Part shown: piece by piece, positions 42,083 through 53,528 of the stretch | How positions within the stretch are numbered: position 1 is the stretch's first letter | Layout: every line of letters begins with the position of its first letter | Source of the DNA: Terrabacter tumescens | GTDB taxonomy: Bacteria > Actinomycetota > Actinomycetes > Actinomycetales > Dermatophilaceae | NCBI RefSeq assembly: GCF_014646815.1 | Contig: NZ_BMNZ01000004.1 | Location: 26,437 to 90,436 of the forward strand | Length of the DNA: 64,000 nt | Direction of reading: 5' to 3' | Notes under the pieces: model-generated | What the model saw: only the letters and a program-made list of their open reading frames with translations | Database searches by the model: none | Told to the model about the DNA's origin: nothing | Translations under genes and position numbers: made by a program

Positions 42083-43297
42083 GTGGTGGAGTTCTCGCTC
42101 GCCCTCGACGACGACCAGACCGAGCTGCGCGACTGGGTGCACGGCTTCGCCGCCGACGTCGTGCGCCCGGCGGCCGCCGAGTGGGACGCCCGCGAGGAGA
42201 CGCCGTGGCCGGTCATCCAGGAGGCCGCGAGGAGCGGCCTCTACGGCTTCGAGTTCCTCGCGCAGTGCTGGTCCGACCCCACCGGCATCTCGATCAACCT
42301 CGCCAACGAGGAGCTCTTCTGGGGTGACGCCGGCATCGGGATGTCGATCTTCGGCACGACCCTGGCCGTGGCGGCGATCTACGGCTCGGGCACCCCCGAC
42401 CAGATGGTCGAGTGGCTGCCGCAGTGCTACGGCGACGCCGACGACCCCAAGCTCGCGGCGTTCGCCACCACCGAGCCGCAGGCCGGCTCCGACGTCGGGG
42501 CCATGCGCACCCGTGCCCGCTACGACGAGGCGGCCGACGAGTGGGTGATCAACGGCCAGAAGGCCTACATCACCAACGGCGGCATCGCGAACGTCCACGT
42601 CGTCACGGCCGTCGTCGACCCGGAGCTCGGCTCGCGCGGGCAGGCGGCGTTCGTCGTCCCGCCCGGGACCAGGGGGATCGAGGGTGCGAAGAAGCTGCGC
42701 AAGCTCGGGCTGCGCGCCTCGCACACCGCCGACGTCTTCCTCGACGACGTGCGCGTGCCGGGGTCGTGCCTGCTCGGCGGCAAGGACAAGCTCGACGAGC
42801 GCCTCGCCCGGGCCCGCGAGGGAGGCGCGTCGAGCAGCCAGGCGGCCATGCGGACGTTCGAGATCTCACGCCCCACGGTCGGGGCGCAGGCGCTGGGGAT
42901 CGCGCGGGCGGCATACGAGTACGCCCTCGACTACGCCAAGGACCGCGTGGCCTTCGGTCGGCCGATCATCGAGAACCAGGCGATCGCGTTCGCCCTCGCC
43001 GACATGAGGACCGAGATCGACGCGGCCCGGCTGCTCGTCTGGCGCGCGTCGTGGATGGGCCGCACCAACCAGCCGTTCACGGCGGCCGAGGGGTCGATGA
43101 GCAAGCTCAAGGCGGGGGAGGTCGCGGTGGCCGTCACCGACAAGGCGGTGCAGATCCTCGGCGGCGCCGGCTACGTCACCGACCACCCCGTCGAGCGGTG
43201 GTCGCGCGACGCGAAGATCTACACGATCTTCGAAGGCACGAGCGAGATCCAGCGGATCGTCATCGCCCGCGCCATCAGCGGAGTCCGCATCCACTGA
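42083..43297 (+). CDS. Acyl-CoA dehydrogenase
   Basis: A 404-residue FAD enzyme. The start is GTG 42083 or GTG 42086. Flavin- and substrate-binding blocks are FATTEPQAGSDVGAM (about 133-147) and YITNGGIANVHVV, and the catalytic Glu lies in IYTIFEGTSEIQRIVIAR near the C-terminus, as in medium- and short-chain enzymes. It is translated with the SCP2 protein. Whether it acts on straight- or branched-chain acyl-CoA is not decided by the sequence. Confidence 0.93.
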   Translation: MVEFSLALDDDQTELRDWVHGFAADVVRPAAAEWDAREETPWPVIQEAARSGLYGFEFLAQCWSDPTGISINLANEELFWGDAGIGMSIFGTTLAVAAIYGSGTPDQMVEWLPQCYGDADDPKLAAFATTEPQAGSDVGAMRTRARYDEAADEWVINGQKAYITNGGIANVHVVTAVVDPELGSRGQAAFVVPPGTRGIEGAKKLRKLGLRASHTADVFLDDVRVPGSCLLGGKDKLDERLARAREGGASSSQAAMRTFEISRPTVGAQALGIARAAYEYALDYAKDRVAFGRPIIENQAIAFALADMRTEIDAARLLVWRASWMGRTNQPFTAAEGSMSKLKAGEVAVAVTDKAVQILGGAGYVTDHPVERWSRDAKIYTIFEGTSEIQRIVIARAISGVRIH

Positions 43298-43314
43298 CCC
43301 ACCCACCTCTGACC

Positions 43315-43450
43315 GTCGAGAGGCCAGAGTTCGTGGGTCCCCAGACGTCGAGAGGCCAGTTCTCGTCACGAGAACTGGCCTCTCGACTCGGCGACACCCG
43401 CAGACACTGGCCTCTCGACGGTGCAGTGGTCTGCAGTGGTCTGCAGTGGC
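43315..43450. repeat. Nested palindromic repeats plus three 10-bp direct repeats
   Basis: GTCGAGAGGCCAG occurs at 43315 and 43347 and in inverse at 43375 and 43407. The inner copies extend to perfect 20-bp arms (43347-43366 with 43368-43387) around one base. It is followed by three copies of a 10-bp unit (core TGCAGTGG) at 43421-43450. This fills the gap between the convergent acyl-CoA dehydrogenase and gluconate transporter genes and can terminate both. Confidence 0.8.
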
Positions 43451-43467
43451 GGGTGCCGGGAGCTGCG

Positions 43468-44862
43468 CTAGACGACGATGTCGAGGAGCAGGACGAGGAC
43501 GAGGCCGGTCACCGACAGGATCGTCTCCATCACCGACCAGGACTTGATGGTCTGGCCGACCTTGAGGCCGAAGTACTCCTTGACGAGCCAGAAGCCGGCG
43601 TCGTTGACGTGCGAGAAGAACACCGAGCCCGCGCCGATGGCGAGGACCATGAGCGAGACCTGGGTCGTCGGCATACCGGCCGCGAGCGGTGCGAGGATGC
43701 CGGAGGCCGTGACCGTCGCGACCGTGGCCGAGCCGGTCGCGAGGCGGATGAGCACCGCGACGAGCCACGCGAGCAGCAGCACGGACAGACCGCTCCCGGC
43801 GATCCAGTCGGCGACGAGCTGGCCGATGCCGGTGTCGACGAGGGTCTGCTTGAAGCCGCCGCCGGCCGCGACGATGAGGATGATGCCGGCGATCGGGCCC
43901 AGCGAGGCCTCGAGCGAGGTGCCGACCTCCTTGATGCCCATGCCGGCACCGCGGCCGAGCGTGAACATCGCGAGGATGACGGCGATGAGGAGCGCGATGA
44001 GCGGCGTGCCGAGGAAGTCGAGCACGGTCCGGGCCGGGGTGCCCTTGTCGGCGAGGATGTCGGCCAGGGCCTTGCCCATCATGAGGACGACGGGCGTCAG
44101 GACGGTCAGCATCGTCACGGCGAAGGACGGGCGGGGGCCGGTCTCGGACTCGCGCGCCTCGAACAGCTCCGGCGCGGGGACGTCGACCCAGCGGGCCGCC
44201 AGACGGGCGAACCACGGGCCGGCGACGGCGATGGTCGGGATGGCGACGATGATGCCGAGGCCGAGGGTGACGCCGAGGTCGGCCTTGAGGGCGTCGATCG
44301 CGACCAGCGGGCCGGGGTGCGGCGGCACGAGGCCGTGCATGGCCGACAGGCCGGCGAGCGCCGGAATGCCGACGCGCACGAGCGAGAGCCCGGAGCGGCG
44401 GGCCACGAGGAAGATCACCGGCATCAGCAGGACGAGGCCGATCTCGAAGAACATCGGCAGGCCGATGATCGCGCCCACGCCGGCCATGGCCCACGGGAGG
44501 GTGCGGGGCCCGCTGCGGCCGATGATCGTGTCGACGATCTCGTCCGCGCCGCCCGAGTCGGCGAGCAGCTTGCCGAACATCGCGCCGAGGGCGATGAGGA
44601 TGCCGACGCCCGCAGCGGTGCTGCCGAAACCCTTGGTGAAGCTGTCGAGCACGTCGGCCATGGGCACGCCGGCGACCGCGCCGACGGTGAGCGAGCCCAG
44701 CGTCAGGGACAGGAAGGGGTGCAGCTTGAACCGCACGATGAGCAGCACGAGCACGGCGATGCCGAGCAGCGCCGCGGGCACGAGTCGTCCGGCCGGCATG
44801 TCCGGCAGGGTGTCTGCCGTCAGCGCCGAGCCGGGCAGCAGGGAGAGCAGGTCGGTGGTCAT
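43468..44862 (-). CDS. gntP: Gluconate:H+ symporter (GntP family)
   Basis: A 464-residue membrane protein with about 12-13 helices spread over its whole length. Family segments are visible: IGLPMFFEIGLVLLMPVIF, VPPHPGPLVAID and FSHVNDAGFWLVKEYFG, as in GntP/GntT. It overlaps the gluconokinase gene by 4 bp (ATGA), so transport and phosphorylation are coupled. Gluconate is the likely substrate because of that kinase and the divergent GntR regulator. Confidence 0.92.
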   Translation of the reverse strand: MTTDLLSLLPGSALTADTLPDMPAGRLVPAALLGIAVLVLLIVRFKLHPFLSLTLGSLTVGAVAGVPMADVLDSFTKGFGSTAAGVGILIALGAMFGKLLADSGGADEIVDTIIGRSGPRTLPWAMAGVGAIIGLPMFFEIGLVLLMPVIFLVARRSGLSLVRVGIPALAGLSAMHGLVPPHPGPLVAIDALKADLGVTLGLGIIVAIPTIAVAGPWFARLAARWVDVPAPELFEARESETGPRPSFAVTMLTVLTPVVLMMGKALADILADKGTPARTVLDFLGTPLIALLIAVILAMFTLGRGAGMGIKEVGTSLEASLGPIAGIILIVAAGGGFKQTLVDTGIGQLVADWIAGSGLSVLLLAWLVAVLIRLATGSATVATVTASGILAPLAAGMPTTQVSLMVLAIGAGSVFFSHVNDAGFWLVKEYFGLKVGQTIKSWSVMETILSVTGLVLVLLLDIVV

Positions 44863-45392
44863 GAGCTGGTCGCTTCCGGGTCGCGGGGGTGCAGGAGGAT
44901 GACGGACTGGCCGACGAGGTCGTCGACGGGCTGGTCGACGTCGAGCACGGCTCCGTGCTCACCCGGCTCGAGGGGCTCGAGCGTCGCGAACTGCGACTCG
45001 ACCAGGGCTGCCGGCATGAAGTGGCCGGGACGCCCGGCCACGCGGGCGGCGATGACGTCCGGGTCGCCGTGCAGGTGCACGAAGAAGACCTGGGGGGCCG
45101 CTGCCGCGAGGACGTCGCGGTAGGCGCGCTTGAGCGCCGAGCAGCTGGCGACGCCGCCGCTCGTCGCGTGCTCACCCAGCCAGGTGGCGATCGTCGCGAG
45201 CCACGGGCCGCGGTCGTCGTCGGTCAGCGGGATGCCGGCCGACATCTTGGCGATGTTGGCCTCGGGGTGGAAGTCGTCGGCGTCCGCGAAGGGGACGCGC
45301 AGCCGCTGCGCGAGGGCCGCGCCGACGGTGGTCTTGCCCGAGCCGGACACCCCCATGACGACGACCAGGGGTGGTGGGTGGTGCTGCTGCAT
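44859..45392 (-). CDS. gntK: Gluconokinase
   Basis: A 177-residue P-loop kinase. ATG 45392 follows GGAG; a longer frame lacks family support. Walker A is VVMGVSGSGKTTVG (about 11-24), with the gluconokinase segments ADADDFHPEANIAKMSAGIPL, CSALKRAYRDVL and GHFMPAALVESQFATLEPLE. It makes 6-phosphogluconate for the pentose phosphate route. Confidence 0.93.
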   Translation of the reverse strand: MQQHHPPPLVVVMGVSGSGKTTVGAALAQRLRVPFADADDFHPEANIAKMSAGIPLTDDDRGPWLATIATWLGEHATSGGVASCSALKRAYRDVLAAAAPQVFFVHLHGDPDVIAARVAGRPGHFMPAALVESQFATLEPLEPGEHGAVLDVDQPVDDLVGQSVILLHPRDPEATSS

Positions 45393-45533
45393 TGTCTCCG
45401 TGACTCCTTCGTCCGGCTCGAACGACGTCTTCGTCGAGTCGCTCGACCTAGAGTGAGGCAAGAAGGGCGTCTTATCAAGTCCTTGTGCCAAATAAAACCG
45501 TTTTAATGTCGCCGAACGTGAAGCAGGGCGGTC
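45393..45533. promoter_or_regulatory. Gluconate divergent promoter with palindrome
   Basis: AT-rich stretch between divergent gntK and gntR-type genes. TAAAACCGTTTTA at 45493-45505 is a palindrome apart from its centre and is a good operator candidate for the GntR regulator; CTTATCAAG at about 45470 may be part of the minus-strand promoter. Confidence 0.55.
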
Positions 45534-46256
45534 ATGTGTCAGGCTGGGGCCGTGCCCACCGACCGCCGCCCCGCGCTCCACGCGAGCGTCCTCGACGCCC
45601 TCGGACGGCAGGTCGTCTCCGGCGAGCTGGCACCCGGCACGGTGATCCGCATCGACCAGCTCGATGAGCGCTACGGGGTGTCGCGGTCGGTCGTGCGCGA
45701 GGCGGTGCGCGTGCTCGACTCGATGGGCCTCGTGGAGGCGCGCAAGCGCGTGGGTGTCCGCGTCCTTCCGAGCACCTCGTGGAACGTCTTCGACCCACGC
45801 GTCATCCGCTGGCGCCTCGACGGCCCGGGCCGCGAGGAGCAGCTGCTCTCCCTCGGTGACGTGCGTCGCGGCGTCGAGCCCGTCGCGGCCGAGCTCGCGG
45901 CCGCCCGGGCCACTCCCGAGCAGTGCGGGGTCCTCGTCGGGGCCGTCATGCAGATGGCGGTCCACGCCAAGTCCGGTGACCTCGAGGCCTACCTCGAGGC
46001 CGACCAGCTCTTCCACTCGACGCTGCTCGCTGCCTCCGGCAACGAGATGCTCGCGGCCCTCTCCGACGTCGTCAGCGAGGTGCTGGCAGGCCGCACCCAC
46101 CACGACCTCATGCCGACGACGCCCAACCCTGTCGCCGTGCGCCTGCACGGCGACGTCGCCGAGGCGGTCCAGTCCGGGGACGGGGCGGCGGCAGCGGCGG
46201 CGATGCAGGCCATCATCGCCGAGGCCAGCGACGCCCTGCGAGAGTCGGATTCCTAG
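45534..46256 (+). CDS. GntR family (FadR subgroup) regulator of gluconate use
   Basis: A 240-residue protein from ATG 45534 (AGGGCGG just upstream); GTG 45552 is an alternative and gives VPTDRRPALHASVLDAL. The winged helix covers about residues 10-80 (YGVSRSVVREAVRVLDSMGLV), and the all-helical FCD ligand domain follows, with metal-site residues in EADQLFHSTLLAASGN and LHGDVAEAVQSGDG. It is divergent from gntK-gntP, so it should repress them in the absence of gluconate or its phosphate. Confidence 0.9.
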   Translation: MCQAGAVPTDRRPALHASVLDALGRQVVSGELAPGTVIRIDQLDERYGVSRSVVREAVRVLDSMGLVEARKRVGVRVLPSTSWNVFDPRVIRWRLDGPGREEQLLSLGDVRRGVEPVAAELAAARATPEQCGVLVGAVMQMAVHAKSGDLEAYLEADQLFHSTLLAASGNEMLAALSDVVSEVLAGRTHHDLMPTTPNPVAVRLHGDVAEAVQSGDGAAAAAAMQAIIAEASDALRESDS

Positions 46257-46352
46257 ACGCCACAGGGTGGTTCGCGAGACCTGCAGTCGTCTCTGCCGGT
46301 CCGCTCCTCGGCCCGGCTGTATGCCGTGTGCCCGTCTGGTGCTCGGCGGTGC

Positions 46353-47267
46353 TCAGCCGAGCGGGGGCGCCATCCCGGCCGCCTCGAACGCGGCGGCAGC
46401 GTCCTGGGGGACCGTGAGGGCCTGTGCCAGAGCCGGGTCCGTCGAGGTCCGCACGAGCGGGATGCCCTCGGCCGGCATGGGCGCGCCCGCCGTGACCGGG
46501 GCGCCGAGTGCGCCGACGAGGGGCAGCGCGTTGGCGAGCCGACCTTCGAAGGCGAGCGTGAAGTAGAGGTCGCTCGACCACAGCCGCCCGATCCGCCGGG
46601 CCGTCTCGGGTGAGACCTCGAGCCACACGCCGAAGGTGAGCGCGTAGCCGCCCGTCAACGGCAGGCGCAGCAGCGAGCGGACGAAGCAGCCGTGGTCGGC
46701 CGACTCGAGGAAGTCGGCGCGCTCCGGGTCGTGGTTGCTCAGGCCGACACCGGCGGTGTGCTCGGCGTCGGGCAGGGCTGCGATCACGTCCGGAAGGCGG
46801 AAGCGGACGTGCCGGTCGAACTCGTCCAGGTCGCCACCGCAGCACGAGCAGGCGGTGCCGTGCTCTCCGGCGAGGTGCTCCAGCACGAGGTCGTTGACCT
46901 CCCAGAACTGCTCGAGCCGAGGGTGCCCGAGAGCCTCCGGCCTCTCCAGCCGTCGCCCGAGGTCGACGGCCGGTGCCTCTGTCGCGCCGGCCGTCACGAG
47001 CGTGCAGGCGGGATCCTCCTGCCCGTGGACGTGGCCGTAGCGGGCCGCGAACGTCTCGTCGGGCCGGAAGTCGGCTCCCGGCATACGGCCGAAGGTCACC
47101 TCGACGATGACCTCGGGCGCCTCGTGGTCGTACTCGAACGCGCGGAACCGGGCCTGCAGACCGTCGCCCAGCCCGTCGACCGACCCGGCGTGGGCGACAC
47201 GGCGGCCGCCGCAGTCGGGGCACTGCTGCTCGTCGTCGCGGAGGGCGAAGTCCAGGCCGAGGGTCAT
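46353..47267 (-). CDS. DUF2199-like protein with N-terminal zinc-like CxxC
   Basis: A 304-residue soluble protein. The N-terminus has QQCPDCGGRR, and a second CSCCGGDLDEFDRHVRFRLPD begins a domain that matches the DUF2199 pattern (Cys pairs, later FVRSLLRLPLTGG and FGVWLEVS). The function of that family is unknown. The gene stands alone: downstream is the convergent GntR gene and upstream the IDH terminator. Confidence 0.65.
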   Translation of the reverse strand: MTLGLDFALRDDEQQCPDCGGRRVAHAGSVDGLGDGLQARFRAFEYDHEAPEVIVEVTFGRMPGADFRPDETFAARYGHVHGQEDPACTLVTAGATEAPAVDLGRRLERPEALGHPRLEQFWEVNDLVLEHLAGEHGTACSCCGGDLDEFDRHVRFRLPDVIAALPDAEHTAGVGLSNHDPERADFLESADHGCFVRSLLRLPLTGGYALTFGVWLEVSPETARRIGRLWSSDLYFTLAFEGRLANALPLVGALGAPVTAGAPMPAEGIPLVRTSTDPALAQALTVPQDAAAAFEAAGMAPPLG

Positions 47268-47299
47268 GGTCGAAGTGTCACACGACGGCGCACGCGAAA

Positions 47300-47332
47300 G
47301 TGCCCACCCGACCGGGACGGTCGGGTGGGCAC
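47300..47332 (-). terminator. Terminator after isocitrate dehydrogenase
   Basis: Perfect 14-bp stem GTGCCCACCCGACC with complement, 5-base loop, 34 bases past the icd stop. Confidence 0.85.
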
Positions 47333-47365
47333 CTCGTGCGTGCGGTGGGTCCGCTGCGTGTCAGG

Positions 47366-49738
<2,373 letters not shown>

Positions 49739-49752
49739 CTAGGGTGGAGCGG

Positions 49753-51129
49753 GTGAGCACCGACGCCCCCACCCGTACCCCGACGGTCGACCCGGCCACC
49801 GCCCGCCACCTGCACCACCTGCTCGCCGCCGAGCAGCGTCGCGGACGCCTCCCGTCGATCACCGCGGGCATCGTGCGGGACGGCGCGCTCGTCTGGTCCG
49901 ACGCGATCGGCACGACCGACGGGCGGGCGGGAGGCGTGGCCGCCGACACCGACACGCAGTACCGCATGGGCTCGATCACGAAGACCTTCGTCGCCGTGGC
50001 GGTCATGCGCCTGCGCGACGCCGGCCGGCTCGACCTGCTCGACCGCTTCGAGGACCACGTCCCGGGCGCCCAGTTCGGCGCTGCCACGATCGCCCAGCTG
50101 CTCTCGCACGGTGCCGGGCTGCAGGCCGAGACCAACGGCCCCTGGTGGGAGCGCACCCCCGGCGGCACGTGGGACGAGCTCACGGGATCGCTGGTGGGAC
50201 AACGGTTCCGGGCCGGCCGCCGCTTCCACTACACCAACGTCGGCTTCGCCGCGCTGGGCGAGCTCGTCGCCCGTGCCCACGGCACCGACTGGTTCGACGT
50301 GGTCCGTCGCGACCTGCTCGAGCCGCTCGGCATGACGCGGACGACGACCCGTCCGAGCGGCAAGGCGGCGCAGGGCCTCGCGGTCCACCCGTTCGCCGAC
50401 GTCCTGCTGCCCGAGCCGGAGCACGACGCCGGGGCCATGGCGCCCGCCGGCCAGCTGTGGACCACGGCCCAGGACCTCGCCCGCTGGGCCGCCTTCGCCG
50501 GCGGCGACACGGCAGAGGTGCTCTCGCCCGACACGCTGGCCGAGATGTACGAGCCGCACACGGTGAACGACGAGCCCGGTCAGGCGTGGACGACCGCGCA
50601 CGGTCTCGGCTGGCAGGTGTGGAACCTCGAGGGCACGAGGTATGCCGGGCACGGCGGCTCGATGCCGGGCTTCCTCGCGGGACTGCGCGTGCAGACCGAG
50701 TCGGGCGACGGGGTCGTGACCCTCACCAACACCACGAGCGGTCTCGGCCCGGTCGCCCCCGCGTTGCTCGCGGCATACCTCGAGCGCGAGCCGCGCACCC
50801 CCGAGCCGTGGCACGCGGCCGGCGACCCGTCGGCGCTCGAGCTCGTGGGCACGTGGCACTGGGGCCCGTCGGTGTCGACGGCGAAGGTCGTCGGCGAGCA
50901 CCTCGTGCTCGGCGAGCCCGGCCAGGCGCGCGGGTCACGCTTCGAGCGCGTGGGGCCCGACGAGTGGGTCGGCCTCGACGGCTACCACACGGGTGAGCCA
51001 CTGCGCGTCGTGCGCTCCGCCGACGGCGCCCCCTCGCACCTCGACCTCGCGTCGTTCCGCTTCACGCGGACGCCCTACGACCCCGCGGCCGACGTGCCCG
51101 GTGGCGTCGACGAGGGCGGCTGGCGCTAG
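49753..51129 (+). CDS. Serine beta-lactamase-like hydrolase/esterase
   Basis: A 458-residue class C beta-lactamase fold protein. GTG 49753 follows GGAG and is preferred to ATG 49654, which lies in the icd promoter. The catalytic Ser-x-x-Lys is in GSITKTFVAV (about residue 75), the Tyr motif in HYTNVGFAALG, and the third motif in GHGGSMPGF. No signal peptide, so it is likely a cytosolic esterase or peptidase rather than an antibiotic lactamase. The C-terminal 110 residues are an extra beta-rich domain. Confidence 0.87.
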   Translation: MSTDAPTRTPTVDPATARHLHHLLAAEQRRGRLPSITAGIVRDGALVWSDAIGTTDGRAGGVAADTDTQYRMGSITKTFVAVAVMRLRDAGRLDLLDRFEDHVPGAQFGAATIAQLLSHGAGLQAETNGPWWERTPGGTWDELTGSLVGQRFRAGRRFHYTNVGFAALGELVARAHGTDWFDVVRRDLLEPLGMTRTTTRPSGKAAQGLAVHPFADVLLPEPEHDAGAMAPAGQLWTTAQDLARWAAFAGGDTAEVLSPDTLAEMYEPHTVNDEPGQAWTTAHGLGWQVWNLEGTRYAGHGGSMPGFLAGLRVQTESGDGVVTLTNTTSGLGPVAPALLAAYLEREPRTPEPWHAAGDPSALELVGTWHWGPSVSTAKVVGEHLVLGEPGQARGSRFERVGPDEWVGLDGYHTGEPLRVVRSADGAPSHLDLASFRFTRTPYDPAADVPGGVDEGGWR

Positions 51130-51728
51130 TGGGGAAGGCGCCGGACCTGTCCCGCCTGGCGTGGCCGCGGCACACGGCGCGGCTCGCGCTGCGCCCGCTC
51201 ACCCTCGACGACGTCGACGCCGTCCTCGCCTTCCGCTCCCTCCCCGAGGTCGTCGTGCACCTGAGCCACGACGTGCTGGACCGCGACCAGGTGCGAGACC
51301 GGATCGCCAGGCGCGTCGAACGGGGGCGGCCGGGAGCGACCGAGCCGTTGCTCGGGCTCGCCGTCGAGGAGCTGCGGACCGGCCGGGTCATCGGTGACGT
51401 CATGCTCCGCCTCGAGCCGAGCCACAGCATCGGCTCGGCGCCGAGCGACGCGTGGGAGGGGACGATCGGCTACGCCCTGCACCCGGACGCGCACGGCCGT
51501 GGTCTCGCCGCCGAGGCCGCGGCCGAGCTGCTCGTCATCGGCTTCCGTGACCTCGGTCTGCGCCGGATCACCGCCGACGCCTACGCCGACAACATCGCCT
51601 CCAACCGCGTCCTGCGCCGCATCGGCATGCGGCACGAGTCGACGGTGATCGCGAAGTCCCTGAGCAAGGACGGCTCGTGGCTCGACGACAACACCTGGGC
51701 GCTGCTCCGCGAGGAGTGGCCGGGCTGA
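51129..51728 (+). CDS. GNAT acetyltransferase (RimJ/RimL type)
   Basis: A 199-residue protein from GTG 51129, overlapping the previous stop (TAGTG), so translation is coupled. The pattern TARLALRPLTLDDVDAV, IGYALHPDAHGRGLAAEAA and NIASNRVLRRIGMRHE is that of RimJ/RimL-like N-acetyltransferases. Substrate unknown. Confidence 0.87.
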   Translation: MGKAPDLSRLAWPRHTARLALRPLTLDDVDAVLAFRSLPEVVVHLSHDVLDRDQVRDRIARRVERGRPGATEPLLGLAVEELRTGRVIGDVMLRLEPSHSIGSAPSDAWEGTIGYALHPDAHGRGLAAEAAAELLVIGFRDLGLRRITADAYADNIASNRVLRRIGMRHESTVIAKSLSKDGSWLDDNTWALLREEWPG

Positions 51729-51800
51729 CGTCCGCGCGGCACCCGCCACCCGACGTTCCCCTCCCGCCGTCGTATGCCGTCCGCCCCGTCCCTCTGCACG

Positions 51801-51869
51801 CCGAACGCCGCGTTCGGTGCCGAACGCGCAGGTAGAGCACTGAGCTCGACACCGAACGCGGCGTTCGGT
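51801..51869. terminator. Tandem palindromes between convergent genes
   Basis: CCGAACGCCGCGTTCGG (51801-51817) and ACCGAACGCGGCGTTCGGT (51851-51869), with another half copy at 51820-51827. Each folds alone and the two can also pair. Likely bidirectional terminator of the acetyltransferase and MFS genes. Confidence 0.7.
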
Positions 51870-51889
51870 CAGGAGGAGGGGGGCCGGGG

Positions 51890-53407
51890 TCAGTGGTCGC
51901 CGTAGTGCTCGGCCTTCTTCGGGAGCAGGAAGGTCAGCCCCCAGCCGACGGCGACGAGGGCGACCGCCACCCACAGGGCGGAGCGCGTGGCCGCCTCGAA
52001 GGCGGCGAGGTCGGGCGCGGTGGGCCCGTCGACGCGGCTGAAGAACACCGTGCCGAGGACGGCGATGCCCAGGGCGCCGCCGACCTGCTGGACCGCGGTC
52101 AGGGTGCCCGAGGCCGACCCGGACTCCTCTGGCGAGACGCCGGCCAGCACGATGTCGAAGAACGGCGCCATCGTCAGCCCCATCCCGATGCCCATGAGCA
52201 GCAGCGACGGAGCCATGGCCCAGATGCCGATCGACGCGCCGGCGACCGAGATGGTGGTGCCTAGGGCCACCAGGCCGGCTGCCAGGGCCACGCCGCCGAG
52301 GTGCATCAGCCTGCGGCCGAGGCGGGCGTTGAGCGCCTGTGCGATGCCGAAGCCCACCATCATCCCGAGCGCCTGCGGCAGGCTCGCGAGCCCGGCGTGG
52401 AGCGCGTCGAAGCCCAGCCCGAGCTGCACGAAGAGGGTGAAGACGAGCGAGCTGCCCATGAGCGACCCGAAGAACGCGAGACCGGTGAGCAGGCCCGAGG
52501 TGAAGGCCCGCCGGCCGAAGAGCGAGGGCACGACGAGGGTGGTCCTGCCACCTCGGTCCCGGCGCCGCTCGACCACCGCGAACGCGACGAAGGAGGCGAC
52601 GGCCACGGCGAGCAGGGCGAAGCACCACACGGGCCAGCCGAGGTCGCGACCCTGGATCAACGGGACGACGAGCGCCGTCATGCCGAGCGTGGCGAGCAGC
52701 GCCCCGGGCACGTCGATGCGCAGGTCGCGGTGCGGGGTCGACGCGGGGAGGTAGCGCAGCCCGGCCACAAGCCCGGCGATGCCGATCGGCACGTTGATGG
52801 CGAAGATCATCCGCCAGCCGAGCCCGAGGAAGTCGGCGCTGACGAGCCAGCCGGCGAGGACCGGGCCGCCGACCGACGAGAGCCCCATGACGGGCCCGAA
52901 GGCGCCGAACGCCTTGGCCATCTCGGCGGGCGGGAACATCTCCTTGATCATGCCGAGGCCCTGGGGGATCATCGCGGCCCCGAAGAAGCCCTGGACGATG
53001 CGGGTGACGAGCAGCATCTCGGGCGAGGCCGCCGCCGCGCACAGCAGGGAGGCGAGGGTGAACCCGGCCATGCCGATGAGGAACATCCGCCGGCGTCCGA
53101 AGACGTCGCCGAGACGACCCCCGAGCAGCAGGCCGGAGGCCATCGCCACGGTGTAGGCCGCCGTGAACCACTGGATGAACGTCGCTCCGCCGCCGAGGTC
53201 GCGGACCACGGACGGGCCGGCGATGACGGTGACGAGTGCGTCGAGCAGGTCCATCACCTCGGCGGCGAGGATGACGAAGAGGGCGACCCAGCGCCACCGG
53301 TGCGCCGTCGGGGCGCCGCTCGGGGCGTCGCTCGAGGTGGGGGCCGAGGCATTGGTCGAGGTGTCTGACGTGGGTGGGCTGGTGGTGGACGGTGGCGTCG
53401 TGGTCAT
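51890..53407 (-). CDS. MFS drug/proton antiporter, DHA2 (14-TM) family
   Basis: A 505-residue efflux pump. ATG 53407 follows GGAG. After a Thr/Ser/Pro-rich N-terminus, about 14 membrane helices follow. MFS motifs are GGRLGDVFGRRRMFLIG (loop 2-3) and the antiporter-type GPVLAGWLVSADFLG in helix 5. Divergent TetR gene with an operator array between them points to drug-induced export. Confidence 0.9.
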   Translation of the reverse strand: MTTTPPSTTSPPTSDTSTNASAPTSSDAPSGAPTAHRWRWVALFVILAAEVMDLLDALVTVIAGPSVVRDLGGGATFIQWFTAAYTVAMASGLLLGGRLGDVFGRRRMFLIGMAGFTLASLLCAAAASPEMLLVTRIVQGFFGAAMIPQGLGMIKEMFPPAEMAKAFGAFGPVMGLSSVGGPVLAGWLVSADFLGLGWRMIFAINVPIGIAGLVAGLRYLPASTPHRDLRIDVPGALLATLGMTALVVPLIQGRDLGWPVWCFALLAVAVASFVAFAVVERRRDRGGRTTLVVPSLFGRRAFTSGLLTGLAFFGSLMGSSLVFTLFVQLGLGFDALHAGLASLPQALGMMVGFGIAQALNARLGRRLMHLGGVALAAGLVALGTTISVAGASIGIWAMAPSLLLMGIGMGLTMAPFFDIVLAGVSPEESGSASGTLTAVQQVGGALGIAVLGTVFFSRVDGPTAPDLAAFEAATRSALWVAVALVAVGWGLTFLLPKKAEHYGDH

Positions 53408-53431
53408 GGGGTCTCCTCTCGCGGCGGCTGG

Positions 53432-53502
53432 CGAACGGTGTTCGTTCACATGACGAACACCGTTCTACTAGCGAACAGTGTTCGCGTCAAGTACGATGTT
53501 CG
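53432..53502. promoter_or_regulatory. Operator array of the MFS/TetR pair
   Basis: Palindromes CGAACGGTGTTCG (53432-53444), CGAACACCGTTC (53454-53465) and CGAACAGTGTTCG (53472-53484), about 20 bp apart, plus a partial copy ACGATGTTCGT at about 53493. The even spacing places sites on one face of the helix and allows cooperative repressor binding. Confidence 0.8.
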
Positions 53503-53528
53503 TCAACAGGTGTCGACGAGGAGGCGCG

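Noticed and set aside
42412-45123. 903-codon plus-strand frame spanning the end of acyl-CoA dehydrogenase and gntP
   Set aside because: Crosses two real genes and a repeat region, product is compositionally biased.
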